The notes beneath the pieces are model-generated. The model made no database searches, was not told where the DNA came from, and was given only the letters and a program-made list of their open reading frames with translations. Shown here in pieces: positions 11,176 to 21,384 of a stretch of 48,122 nucleotides of DNA. Numbering within the stretch: position 1 is the first letter of the stretch; each line of letters begins with the position of its first letter. The translations under genes and the position numbers were made by a program. Source of the DNA: Ephemerocybe angulata (taxonomy: Eukaryota > Basidiomycota > Agaricomycetes > Agaricales > Psathyrellaceae); the NCBI GenBank assembly GCA_013368325.1, contig JAACJK010000185.1, positions 1 through 48,122 of the forward strand. The letters are read 5' to 3'.

Positions 11176-12027
11176 CTATGCGTTAGCAGCGAGCTCGAGC
11201 TTGATGTTCGCAATAGCAGCGGCGGGGTTCAGGCCCTTGGGGCACGTACGCGAGCAGTTGAAGATCGTATGGCACCGATACATGCTCATATCGTTCTGCA
11301 TCTTCTCCTTGCGCTCCTGGCCGTGGGTGTCGCGCGAGTCGGCGATCCAGCGGTACGCCTGCATGAGGGCGGCGGGGCCGAGGTACTCGTCCTGGTTCCA
11401 CCAGTACGACGGGCACGACGTCGAGCAGCACGCGCAGAGGATGCACTCGTAGAGCCCGTCGAGCTTCTTGCGGTCCTCGGGCGACTGGAGGTGCTCCCCC
11501 GTTGGTGGCGGGTTGTCGTTCTGCAGCCACGGCTGGATGGACTTGTATTGCTTGTAGAACTGGGTGAGGTCGGGGACGAGGTCCTTGACGATGAACACTG
11601 GGTGGTGTCAGCCATAGGAACAACCCTGGCGAGATCATCGCACTTGCGACTGCTACTCACTGTGGGGGAGCGGGTAGATCTTGGAGTCTTTCTGCGGCGC
11701 ACGGTCGATGCGGCAGAGACAGGCGAGGGTGTTCTGCCCGTCGATGTTCATGGCGCAGCTCCCGCAGATGCCCTCGCGGCAGGATCTCCGGAACGTCAGC
11801 GTCGGGTCTATCTCGTTCTTAATCTTGATGAGCGCATCGAGAATCATGGGCCCGGTCTGGTTGAGGTCGATCTTGTACGACTGCAGCGTCGGCTTCTCCT
11901 CTGGAGTGTCGGGGTTCCAGCGGTAGATTTTGAACTCCTTCATGAGGACGGGCTTTTCGGTTGCGGTCGCAAGGGAGCGGGTGAAGGCGGGGGCGCGGAG
12001 CGCTGCCCGGCGAGCGTAGGATTGCAT
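11176..12027 (-). CDS. SDH2: Succinate dehydrogenase iron-sulfur subunit (SDH2/SdhB), copy 2
   Basis: Complex II subunit passing electrons from the flavoprotein to ubiquinone in the mitochondrial inner membrane. Two exons (12027-11661 and 11597-11176) with a 63-nt GT-AG intron splitting a Met codon give 262 aa, the normal length. Residues 1-22 are an Arg/Ala-rich mitochondrial presequence. [2Fe-2S] ligands are Cys83, 88, 91 and 103 ([11 protein letters not shown]). [4Fe-4S] ligands are Cys174, 177, 180 and 241. [3Fe-4S] ligands are Cys184, 231 and 237; spacing matches bacterial SdhB exactly. Pro185 and His232, the usual carboxamide-resistance positions, are wild type. Two CCAAT motifs (ATTGG at 12206 and 12248) about 180-225 bp upstream fit HAP-complex control of respiratory genes. 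Confidence 0.96.
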
Positions 12028-12205
12028 GGTGGAAGCAACGACTGAGTGGAGGTGGGGGCCATTTGGGCAAGCATGAGAGTGTGTGTACTGGCAGAGAGAC
12101 GATGCACCCAAGGCGTTTGTTTGGCACAACCAAACATCGAAAGGCCCTCGGATTGTCGCTCTCTTGATCCTTGCGTCCCCCGCTCGACACCTCCCGACGT
12201 CTCCC

Positions 12206-12252
12206 ATTGGCTGCCCGGCCAGCGTCGAAAACCTCCCAAGACCGCTGATTGG
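12206..12252 (-). promoter_or_regulatory. Two CCAAT boxes upstream of SDH2 copy 2
   Basis: ATTGG on the plus strand at 12206-12210 and 12248-12252 gives CCAAT reading toward SDH2, about 180-225 bp before its ATG. Fungal respiratory genes are commonly controlled by the CCAAT-binding HAP complex. The same pair is in copy 1 at about 2795-2842. Copy 3 has a different upstream region with a CCAAT at 21493-21497. Confidence 0.45.
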
Positions 12253-12699
12253 CAGGACGAGGCGTTTGGGACGTACCTCCTTTGCGCGTTTGGATCGATC
12301 TGGACGCGCAGAGGTCAGGAGCCGTCATTCCATTCTTTCGCTGCGTTGCTCACCTTTACGACTGCAGCATCCAAAGTCGCACCACACGTCGTTCGGTGCA
12401 CAAAGCCCCAGCCTGGTCATGGGCACTCGCAGCAAACTCGATAACATGCAACGAGTGCGGAAGCCAGCGGGCAAGGGCAAGGGGGCGGCTGCAATGCGTG
12501 CAAGGCTTCTGGAAGATTTCAGGTGAGTAAACGAATGGTCATAGACTGCGATATACTCACCGTTTACATCTCAGGACTCCCCACTACCACCATCTCGAAG
12601 GCCCACCTCGAGCACCCCGGCACATTCAAGCCGGCTCCTGAAAGCGCAATCAGTCGATATCACGACAGCAGCACGAATTGAGATCCTCACCAGTTCCTC

Positions 12700-15010
12700 A
12701 CCTCAAGCCCAGAGCCTCATCAGTCCAAATGACACTAACCTCTCGACATGCGGCGGTCCACAACAGCGAAGCGACGGCGTCGCAGTTCCAGGCACGGATC
12801 CTATCAAAGCTACGCGCAAGGAAAAAGGTCAGTCTTGTTTCTATCAGGGGAAGCGACGCGGTGCTCACCTTACTTCGAACCTGCCTATCGAAGGCTCGAC
12901 ACCCGGCACCCCACACCCCTCAGATCACCGCCGACCACCCGAGAGCGCTGCGAACAGCTCAGCTTCGACACACAGAGTACACACGCACGACTTACCAGTG
13001 CCGACGACTCTTCGACGCCAAATTGGCGTGTCGTACCGATGTAGCGAGACCTGAAGGGGCACCAGGTGAGTCCGCTCTCCCGAGATCCAACAACGCGCTC
13101 ACAATCGAAAGATAGCCAATCGTAACTCCTCCCCGCTCGAGCGTCTGTAGTTCTGGAGCCCGCACGGATGGAAAACATCGCAGCTAGGGGATATCCTAAA
13201 GGTCAGCATCTCTCGTATCAATCAAATCGACGCAATACTCACATTATGGCTGCCTTTGGCTATCAAGGCTCGATGCCCGCACCCCACACCCTCAGATCGT
13301 CGCCTACCACCACGACAGCACTACGAAAGGCTCAGCGTAGAGACGTAACATCGGGTTTGCAAGACTTACGAGTTTGCAAGACTTACGAGCGACAACGAAG
13401 CCTCGAGTCGATCGACACTCACAAGCGAACGTCCAATCGCAACTGCAGCCCCCACACACATAGCCCGGGCGTCGCAATGCATACCTGCCGTGCGGAAACC
13501 ATTGAAGCTAGGCACGAGTCAAGAGGTGAGTCTCCTTCGTATCAATTGAAGCGACACAATACTCACCTTGCCTCTGACTCTGCCTCTCGTAGGCTCAATA
13601 TCCGGCACCCCACACCCCTCACATCAACCACCCGAGAGCGCTGCGAACAACTCAGCTTCGGTACGCACGGTCCACAAGCACGACTTACGAGGGCCGACGA
13701 CGCCTCCGACGCGAAATCGGCGTGTGGTATCCAAGCACCGAGACCTGTGGGCGCGCCAGGTGAGTCCGCCAACCTCCATAGATTAAGCAATGCACTCACA
13801 CTTGAATAGTCAGTCGAAACTCCACACGTCTATAGCCCTGGGGTCGTGAAGCCTCCCGCATGCACGGAAATCATCGAAGCTAGGGGCAGAGGGGCGAGCC
13901 AAGAGGTCAGTTTCGTTGTATGAAGTGAAGCGATGCGATACTCACCGTGCGACTGCCCCTGCCGACGAAGGCTCGATGCCACGGCATTCTACACCTCCCA
14001 GATCGTCGAGACCCTTACAGATGCATGGTCAAAACCGACACGCAGAATGGACGGGACCGACTTACGAGTGACGACAAAGCGTCGAGTCGAGCTGGGCATA
14101 CGCGGGGCGCTATGAAGAGAAAGAACAACCTGGGCCATTATGCGAGGTCAGTAATCCTTCTTGCCAGAATTTAGTAACGAAGGCGGAAGTACTTACTTTC
14201 GATGTAGTTGATGCTGGAATCATCAAAGGTGCGTCTGATATGGAAGAGGTGGTGAGTACGATCATGTAGACAGGTCTGAATCAATATTACGTTTACCTTT
14301 TGAATACGGATCGTCGACTTCGGTTCCCTCGATCCTCGTGGTCGTACTGTAATGAAAGGTCAGTACTCGTTCTATTGAATAATCGTGCCCAGCGTACCTT
14401 TAAGAGCCTCGGGTTCGCATTCCGCTGCGTGTCCATATCGCGTCTGCGCTCTTCGCCGCCTCCGTCGTAGTTCTGCATCGGCCTAAGGGTATGGTTGGGT
14501 CAGTGCGTACACGAATAATGACAATACTCAGTGCTCACACTGCTCGTTTCATTAGACTGATACTTGCCTGGGGGAGGTTCAAGGTTAGAGTGAAGCTTGA
14601 AGTAAGGATAAACCAATACTCACCTGTAGACCGCCGAACACACATCTGAATGGAAGATTAATAATGCGTGGGTGGGTAATGAAGTGAGAGCATACCAGTA
14701 ATAGTGACGAGCATCGAAGCCCGTAAGTCTGACATGGAGGCTGGAAAGAAAGAGTGCTGGCAATCAGCACACACTGAGATCACAGGGAAATGGCAATCAG
14801 TCACCCACCGAGGTCGTCGTGAGCAACGACGACGAACGACAATATGCTCGTCTTGGAGATGTCTTGAAGAAGAGGTGTGGGAACGGCGAGAGGATAAAGA
14901 ATAGGAGAGTAAGCTGGAAGTTGAAGACAGGAGGGAAGAAATGACGGAAATGGATAAAAGGCGAGAAGGGAACTGATACCCTAACCGTCCCATCCACCCC
15001 CACTCTTATA
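12700..15010 (-). other. Modular intron-rich minus-strand transcription unit, copy 2; product unrecognised
   Basis: A TATAAG box at 15010-15005 is followed by a CT-rich leader and about a dozen good minus-strand introns: GTGAGTAT, GTAAGTAC or GTATGC donors, CTGAC/CTCAC branch sites, CCCAG/CCTAG acceptors. The 3' part is four related modules whose lead exon starts at 13879, 13508, 13183 and 12809 (CTTCGATG-like after CTAG), spaced 371, 325 and 374 bp. Each module repeats an ~80-nt exon, a ~55-nt exon and a 7-13-nt microexon. Module exon sums are near but not always multiples of three, so I cannot fix one frame. It could be a repeat-bearing gene, a decayed gene or a spliced non-coding RNA. Confidence 0.45.
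14110..14552 (-). CDS. Possible 61-aa small protein within the modular unit (copy 2)
   Basis: Exons 14552-14539, 14482-14398, 14346-14297, 14213-14197 and 14129-14110 join in frame from MKRAVPMQNYDGGG to a TAG stop. The product is very basic and acidic (ERRRD, DHEDRGNRSRRS) and matches nothing I know. An alternative frame through the same exons is open for longer but Arg-rich and lacks an ATG after the TATA box. The exon boundaries are better supported than the frame. Copy 1 carries the same exons with indels. Confidence 0.3.
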
Positions 15011-15107
15011 CCCCTCCGCGCCAAGCCCCTCACCAAAAATATATCCCACATTCTCACCACCATTACGCACCAAATGAATGAAATAACGACATAATCCAAC
15101 TCAGAGC

Positions 15108-15758
15108 CTAGATACACAATGCGAACACACGGCCGTTGCACGCATCTCGTTCTCCCGCGAAATCTTTCGTCAAAACAAGTCCGACAGACAGCGGGCGGCC
15201 ATTTGGCATGTCTGATGGTGCTAAGCGAGTGGGAACCGGGCAGGGAAGCGCGAGCTTTACGAGGTTATTTGCGATGGACGGGGATGAGGAGGAGAGGATC
15301 GTGATGTATCGAGATTGTGAGGGCGAGGGTTGTGAAGGCTGGGGTGGAGCGGGTGTGGGTTGGAGAGGGGTATGCGTGTGTACCCCTATGTATTGGGTAG
15401 AGGCTGGTGGTGTGCGATTGGCTGTACGATGCGTGGATGGTGTTGGGTATGCATTGTCGTAGGTGGACACGCGCTTTAAGCGCAAAGCGCGATTGCGACG
15501 TCTCCGGTCAGATCGTCGATGCACCCGGGCCGTGGACATTACAAAGATTAAACCCTGGCACAGGAGTACGCGTATAGATTTGGATAGGCGTCCTCCAATG
15601 CCAGATTCACGCAATCGCACTGATTCACCAATGAGTCCATTCCCCGGCCTCCCGGAACTCAACCACTCGCCCCAACTCGACCTTCGCTCCAATTCGGATC
15701 CCGACCAAGCTGCCATCACCATTACATACCTCTTACTACCATCACAATGTTCCAACAT
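15108..15758 (-). CDS. 216-aa hypothetical ORF (copy 2), weak
   Basis: An uninterrupted minus-strand ORF with low-complexity Pro/Ser stretches in the middle. There is no recognised domain, no clear promoter, and overlapping plus-strand ORFs are nearly as long. It lies just upstream of the modular unit. Identical in copy 1 (5689-6339). Probably chance, listed because nothing else explains the stretch. Confidence 0.15.
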   Translation of the reverse strand: MLEHCDGSKRYVMVMAAWSGSELERRSSWGEWLSSGRPGNGLIGESVRLRESGIGGRLSKSIRVLLCQGLIFVMSTARVHRRSDRRRRNRALRLKRVSTYDNAYPTPSTHRTANRTPPASTQYIGVHTHTPLQPTPAPPQPSQPSPSQSRYITILSSSSPSIANNLVKLALPCPVPTRLAPSDMPNGRPLSVGLVLTKDFAGERDACNGRVFALCI

Positions 15759-16169
15759 CTCTTCGTAAAGTAGAACGATGTCAGAATGCAGATTTGTGCT
15801 GGAAGGCCGTGTGAGGGTGAGGTCCGAGATCCCGCGTCATTCCTATTGGAATACGAAGACTTGGCGACATAGGGGTCATACCAGAAGTACTGGGTACCTT
15901 TTATCTAGGCATTGAAAGTAACTTTGGCCCATGCAAGGCATTGGATAGCGCGCAAACGGCGTAGAGATTCGAGCGCTAAAATAGGCGCCCGACCATTTTG
16001 GGCACCCAATCGCGAGTTCATTTCAAGCGATTTCAATTTCAAATCAATCTATTCATGTGCAGTAGATATATAGACACACAATGGACTGTTCATAAACCTA
16101 AAGACCTCTGAATCCCAGCTGCACGGCAGTGTCTGCCGTGTTCAATTTACCCGAAGGTAACACATCGCA

Positions 16170-16797
16170 ACGCGTCACCCTCGCGATCAGCGCGGGGCGT
16201 GTCGGGCTCAGAACGCGTATGGACGTGTGCGGCGGATGGGTGAGTACGAGTCTACATGGGTGATGATCCTCTAGTACCTAGACTGGCGCCGTAAGTCCAG
16301 CGGAGCGGGAAACACGATGTTACGGTACCGCGCTTCCTTACGCCACTCCGCCGAAGCACCCGTACGCTAACTATCCTGACGCGTAACGTACGTACGCGTG
16401 TACTACGCGTTAGGCCGTAATCCCAGTTCGACGAGGTCTCGGCGCAGACGGGGGCGCGCGAGTGAGGGCCTTGGCGCGGCCCTCACACATTGCGACCGAA
16501 GCGAGCGCCTAGCCGCCAGAAATCCGCCACACGACCACGAACGCCGCACGCGCTATTCTAGCCTACTGTACGTGAGGCCAGTGTACTCCGTCCGAGCCCA
16601 GAGCGACACAATTTGGTATTCTGAGGTCCGGGATGTGGAATTCTGGAAGCCCGGGGAGTGATGCCCTGGATAGAGTGATATCAATAAACAATCCTTGGTG
16701 CATGGGAAAACTGACAGTGCCTACGTACCATTACCACATTCTAAGGCACTTTTAAACTTCCAAATCGCCTATTGCACAAGTGCCGTCAGGCACGCGT
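16170..16797. promoter_or_regulatory. Cluster of six ACGCGT motifs, copy 2
   Basis: Same cluster as at 6751-7378, at offset 9,419. It includes an imperfect 40-bp palindrome (16375-16414) with CCTRACGCGTA arms. Confidence 0.35.
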
Positions 16798-16813
16798 GAG
16801 GGCTAGGCGTCGA

Positions 16814-17754
16814 AATTTTGATTTTTGGACTTCCGGGAAATGCTGCGAGTGGGCGACCGCGGTACGTAGTCTACACCAATGTCAAATAAGCCATAAAGTG
16901 AATTGAGAACACACCGAGTACTCAATGTCGTGCAAACCTCTAGCCACGCACTCAATACCGCCAATTTCCCGCCCTAGCCACCGTCGGCTAACTGACGTGA
17001 CTTTCGTCACAACTTACCACCGAGCCTAAAAAACTAAATAGAGTTGTATTAGCACAAATCGGGAAGACGCCGGCACGCGAGAGCGAACCGTACCGAGACT
17101 GCATGCGGCTAAAATCGGACTATTGGAGACCCCCGGAACGGGGGTCGGGCCTTCGGCTGTGAGGAGGCGGGGCCAGTTAGCAAGGCGCGAGAGTATGGGA
17201 GTGGTGGAGGGCGTACAGCAGGGCCTGATTCGAAAATGCGATTTTTGGAGGTCCGGGAAACGGGTCTGGAGTGTCGGGTCGTCCTACGGCGCGTGCTAGT
17301 CTCTGTTAACTGAGGTGTAGTGAGATGAGAGTGTGAAAGAACGTACCACGGTGATGTGGGTTAAAAAATCGATTTTGGAGGTCCGGCGAACGAGTCTTGA
17401 GTGTCCCGAATTCCTACGGCGCATGTCAGTCTCTGTGACGTGTACATCACCTCGGCAAGGCAACATGTAGAAGAACAAGAGTGGAGAGGGACGCACCACG
17501 GTAATCATGGGGATTCGAAAATTTGATTTTTGGACGTCCGGGAAACAGGTCTGGGGTGTCGCGTGGCTGCAATTGCTCCTATGGCGCGTGTCAGTCTCGG
17601 TGGGTGACGCGCAAGTGAAGGAAAATACGTGGATATGAAACATGGCCCATGGGTCGCCAGTGTGCCGACGTGAGAGTGACTGGTGACTGTACTGTAGCTC
17701 TAAGCTCTGGGGCCACCGGAAATTGAAATGTCGATATTTGGAGGTCCGGGAAGC
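16814..17754. repeat. Degenerate short tandem repeats around GGAGGTCCGGGAAAC, copy 2
   Basis: Identical to 7395-8335. Repeat starts lie at about 16814, 17229, 17367, 17514 and 17731. Confidence 0.7.
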
Positions 17755-18552
17755 TGGTCACTGGATTTACTATCGTCGTAGTGCCTCTGTCGTGCGAGAT
17801 GATTGAGAGATGCACCGTGACGCGGGCGTACGGGCGACTAGTGGTTTTGAGCCGAAGGGGGCTAGATGACGCGTGACGAGACTTGGGGCTTGGAGCGATT
17901 CCGATCAAGGACGAGCAAGCGCGTCAGTGTTGAATGAAGAATGGGTTTCGACTTACCTGACCTCGGTGAGTGCGCGCGCGCTGGCAGTCGAGTGGGCCAT
18001 CTTCCAGCAAGCGAAGCAGCCTACAATAGCTAATTCAGGGATGAGGGTAGAGATGATGCAACTGACAAGCTCATTGAAGAATGGCCTTGGTTGTGGAAGG
18101 CAAACGGAAGAGAGGATCGACCGCCGTGAACTGTGCCAGCGTGGCTTGGTGACGGGGTGAGGGAGAAAGAATTGGGAGAATGGGACGAGCGTTCCTAGCT
18201 CCGTTGTAGACAGGCTAGCGTGTTCCCGCGCTAGAGCTCGGCTCTGCATCGAGATTCGGGTAGCCGGAAATAAACTCGGGACTTGGCGTACGTACGTTCA
18301 GGGTCCAACCGTAATTGCTTGAAGACTCAGAGGTGGTCCTCGAGCCTTTAAAGCACCTTACTCAGGAGTCAGCATGCAGCAGAGTCTGCAATAAAGGCAA
18401 GAATAATCAGTACACAGTGGAGGGGAAGGAATGGGGACATTACCGAGTCGAGAACAGCGGGAGTCTATCCGGAACCGAGCTTACCGAAGCGCACCTCACG
18501 ACCGGGATGCGACACGGCATCTGGTCCGTGCGCCTTCCACGTCTATATAAGC

Positions 18553-18705
18553 ATGGCCACTTCGCTGTGCATTCCCCCAACGAAGGGTGATGTCCCCAAG
18601 TTATGCCCGGCCGAGCTCTGCATATTCTTCAACAGAGATGTGTACCTTGGTCGGCGCATGGTAGTTACACGTCTGAAAAGGCCGAATAGACTGTTTTCTG
18701 AGTAA
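18553..18705 (+). CDS. 50-aa hypothetical ORF behind a TATA element, copy 2
   Basis: Identical to the ORF at 9134-9286. Doubtful as a gene; it may be leader sequence of the ORF at 18795. Confidence 0.2.
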   Translation: MATSLCIPPTKGDVPKLCPAELCIFFNRDVYLGRRMVVTRLKRPNRLFSE

Positions 18706-18757
18706 ATAACTTGGCTCTTTTTTCAAGTTTTACCTCCGTTTGGGCATTTCAGACCCA

Positions 18758-18763
18758 TATAAA
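18758..18763 (+). promoter_or_regulatory. TATA box of the truncated helical ORF
   Basis: TATAAA inside CATATAAAGC, about 32 bp before the ATG at 18795. The parent gene has coding sequence at the equivalent place, so this element came with the new 5' junction. The same element is at 9339-9344. Confidence 0.5.
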
Positions 18764-18793
18764 GCAATTCCCGACGCCCGACAAGCAAGCCAT

Positions 18794-19870
18794 CATGCTA
18801 CTTCGAGCTATGACACATCTCGGCGCGCACCTCGAGCCGGAGTACTACCAGACCCTCGCGAACAAGTTCAGGGACGCTTTGAAAGCGACCGAGATGACTA
18901 GCGAGATGGAGGAAACGAAGAACTTCTTCACCATCCTTTTCGCCCTCCGTGATGAGGCTCGGGCGATGGAACGCAGAGGAGTAGACCCGGAAGACCGTCT
19001 GTGCGCGTTCCCTGTTAACGAGGTATCCGACGATACCCAGGCCGGTGTGTGCACCGAGCTTTTGAATATTTTCGGATTGTGGTATCTGCCTCAGTCGAAT
19101 GTAGAGCCAAACGCCCAAAATGTACTGTAATAGACGCATAATTAGGATCTTGGCAAGAGTAATGACATTGGTTCGCCAGGAGCAAAGGGTGCATACGCAC
19201 AGTGGTGATTCTGGCCGGTTCGTCCGTACGTTGGATGTCCATCCCCAAACAGGATAAACAGCGGATGCGCAGGAACCATCAGGATCCGAGATGTGTGTTC
19301 ACCCAGTGTGTCACGGTAAGTACCTGTCGAAGACCAGAACCAGCAGTAAGTCTGCGAAAAAGTCTACTTTGACATCGACTCACGTTGCTCCGCTATTCGC
19401 TGGGTGAAAGTTGACGGATCATATGCATGGCATTCCAAACCGAATCCAAATGCGAAGTCAACTGGCAGCTCCGAAGTACGTCCCACCATCCCGCTCGGGT
19501 GTCTCTGGCCGTCGAGAGTTCGAGAATATGCACCCATCGATTAAGATTGCGGAATGCACTTGCACACCTTGGGCATAGCGCGTCGTCCAATTGAAGCTCG
19601 AGCATTCAATGGGGCTCATGCAAATGAACGGGGATGGAACAACAGCCCAGCAGGACCCTGGTTCTGGGCGTTCAATAACTCCCGCTTCAACGATCCTGCC
19701 AGAAGGCCGGGGGAAAGGAGGATACCCACCCCTTCAATGACAGGGCCGAGCGCCTAAATGGAGAAACAGCGAGGTATTCGCGAAGTATGCGTCGAAGACT
19801 AGAATCAACAAGAAACGAGACAGCCGTCGCCATTGGCCCAGGTTTCCTCCAGTGCTTCCAGGTTGTCCGT
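18794..19870 (+). repeat. Inverted repeat, left arm (fragment + 3' flank)
   Basis: About 1.07 kb matching the reverse complement of 22546-23618 with moderate divergence and small indels. The outer end is the CATGCTACTTCG junction. The inner end is near GGGTTCGGAGG. Confidence 0.85.
18795..19130 (+). CDS. 5'-truncated duplicate of helical-protein gene, 111 aa (copy 3)
   Basis: Identical to 9376-9711. This copy and its ~750 bp of 3' flank form the left arm of an inverted repeat around SDH2 copy 3. Confidence 0.5.
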   Translation: MLLRAMTHLGAHLEPEYYQTLANKFRDALKATEMTSEMEETKNFFTILFALRDEARAMERRGVDPEDRLCAFPVNEVSDDTQAGVCTELLNIFGLWYLPQSNVEPNAQNVL

Positions 19871-21364
19871 CGAGGGTTCGGAGGCATTCACCCATCGACC
19901 AGGATCGCAGGATGCGTTTGTCTACTTGGGCGTCACTTCAAAATGCCTCGCCAGAGGAAGAACGGTGGGTCCAGAGGGCAGGGGTAGTCTTCCTGGGGAG
20001 GGAGGTGGGGGATACGTTGCTGCTCCTATTCCTTACTTAGTTAGCGAGGAGGCTGGCCGGGGTGGGTAAGGATAACGATAAATATCCGGGTGGCCAGGAT
20101 AACCAAAGTACAATGCAAAGGTGCCTATCCAGCCCAGCCTGATAACTCGTACAAGGCGGCTGCTTGTACTGTACGGTGGCGGCAAAGAGTTTCGCGGAGC
20201 CAGACAGATCTGCAGTATACGAGGCGGCAGGTTTAAGCATCGCTAGTGTGCGAGGATGTCGACGAGTTCAGAGGCGCAGACGAAGTTTGATCCATGGGCC
20301 TGCAAGGCGGGTTGTTGGAACACGGTATTCGAGCCATAAAGGTGGTAGGTAGCAGGAGACGTGCCGAGAGACGGCAAGGGGAAGATGTCGAAAGGTCGAT
20401 TCCAATGTATTGGCTGTGGGCAGACACTCGTACGACGTAGGATACAATTATGCTAAAAGTAGTCAATGCAATAAAAAAAGAACTCCTTCCCTGCCCCACT
20501 CCTGCACAGTGTGCGCCTATGCGTTAGCAGCGAGCTCGAGCTTGATGTTCGCAATAGCAGCGGCGGGGTTCAGGCCCTTGGGGCACGTACGCGAGCAGTT
20601 AAAGATCGTATGGCACCGATACATGCTCATATCGTTCTGCATCTTCTCCTTGCGCTCCTGGCCGTGGGTGTCGCGCGAGTCGGCGATCCAGCGGTACGCC
20701 TGCATGAGGGCGGCGGGGCCGAGGTACTCGTCCTGGTTCCACCAGTACGACGGGCACGACGTCGAGCAGCACGCGCAGAGGATGCACTCGTAGAGCCCGT
20801 CGAGCTTCTTGCGGTCCTCGGGCGACTGGAGGTGCTCCCCCGTTGGTGGCGGGTTGTCGTTCTGCAGCCACGGCTGGATGGACTTGTATTGCTTGTAGAA
20901 CTGGGTGAGGTCGGGGACGAGGTCCTTGACGATGTACACTGGCGGGGTGGGAGGGTCAGCCACGCCTGAGCGAGATTGGGGTTGTGCGGCTACTCACTGT
21001 GGGGGAGCGGGTAGATCTTGGAGTCTTTCTGCGGCGCACGGTCGATGCGGCAGAGACAGGCGAGGGTGTTCTGCCCGTCGATGTTCATGGCGCAGCTCCC
21101 GCAGATGCCCTCGCGGCAGGATCTCCGGAACGTCAGCGTCGGGTCTATCTCGTTCTTAATCTTGATGAGCGCGTCGAGAATCATGGGCCCGGTCTGGTTG
21201 AGGTCGATCTTGTACGACTGCAGCGTCGGCTTCTCCTCTGGAGTATCGGGGTTCCAGCGGTAGATTTTGAACTCCTTCATGAGGACGGGCTTTTCGGTTG
21301 CGGTGGCGAGCGAGCGGGTGAAGGCGGGGGCGCGGAGCGCTGCCCGGCGAGCATAGGATTGCAT
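18819..21364. repeat. Tandem unit, copy 3 (partial; diverges and ends at SDH2 start)
   Basis: The match to copy 2 is essentially exact to about 20,120. After that, differences appear: a C-to-T change, a 9-bp insertion near 20,158, absence of about 88 bp at 20,444, scattered SDH2 substitutions and an unrelated SDH2 intron. Similarity stops just upstream of the SDH2 ATG at 21,364. The right part therefore looks like an older, separately evolving copy that forms the edge of the array. Confidence 0.88.
20517..21364 (-). CDS. SDH2: Succinate dehydrogenase iron-sulfur subunit (SDH2/SdhB), copy 3, diverged
   Basis: Intact two-exon gene (21364-20998 and 20938-20517) coding for 262 aa, with all eleven Fe-S cysteines and wild-type Pro185/His232. 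It differs from copy 2 in a few synonymous sites, in residue 124 (Tyr instead of Phe just after the intron), and in the presequence codons. The 59-nt intron has no similarity to copy 2's 63-nt intron apart from splice sites, and upstream sequence is unrelated beyond the ATG. Exon conservation with intron turnover is the pattern of a diverged paralogue or allele, not of a fresh duplicate. It is bracketed by ~1.07-kb inverted repeats. Confidence 0.96.
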
Positions 21365-21384
21365 GGTGGAAGTAAGGACTGAGT

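Larger units (their letters stand above)
9400..18818. repeat. Tandem 9.4-kb unit, copy 2 (complete)
   Basis: This is a full 9,419-bp unit followed directly by copy 3 with no spacer. It contains the truncated helical-gene fragment, SDH2, the modular intron-rich unit, the ACGCGT cluster, the short tandem repeats and a TATA-led promoter-like stretch next to the following copy. The array phase chosen here is arbitrary, because the window starts inside a unit. The unit has the size of an rDNA repeat but contains no rRNA sequence. Confidence 0.92.

Noticed and set aside
11170..12045. Plus-strand 291-aa ORF across SDH2
   Set aside because: It is the antisense of SDH2, whose Fe-S motifs and intron fix the minus strand. 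The Leu/Val/Arg composition is the usual shadow of GC-rich coding DNA.
13168..13809. Plus-strand 213-aa ORF and splice-like GTGAGT/GTCAGT sites in the modular unit
   Set aside because: The plus GTCAG and GTGAG words are complements of branch sites in minus-strand introns. Minus donors, branch sites and pyrimidine-rich acceptors are far stronger.
1..18818. rDNA repeat
   Set aside because: Unit size fits, but no rRNA core sequence is present and the unit carries protein genes.
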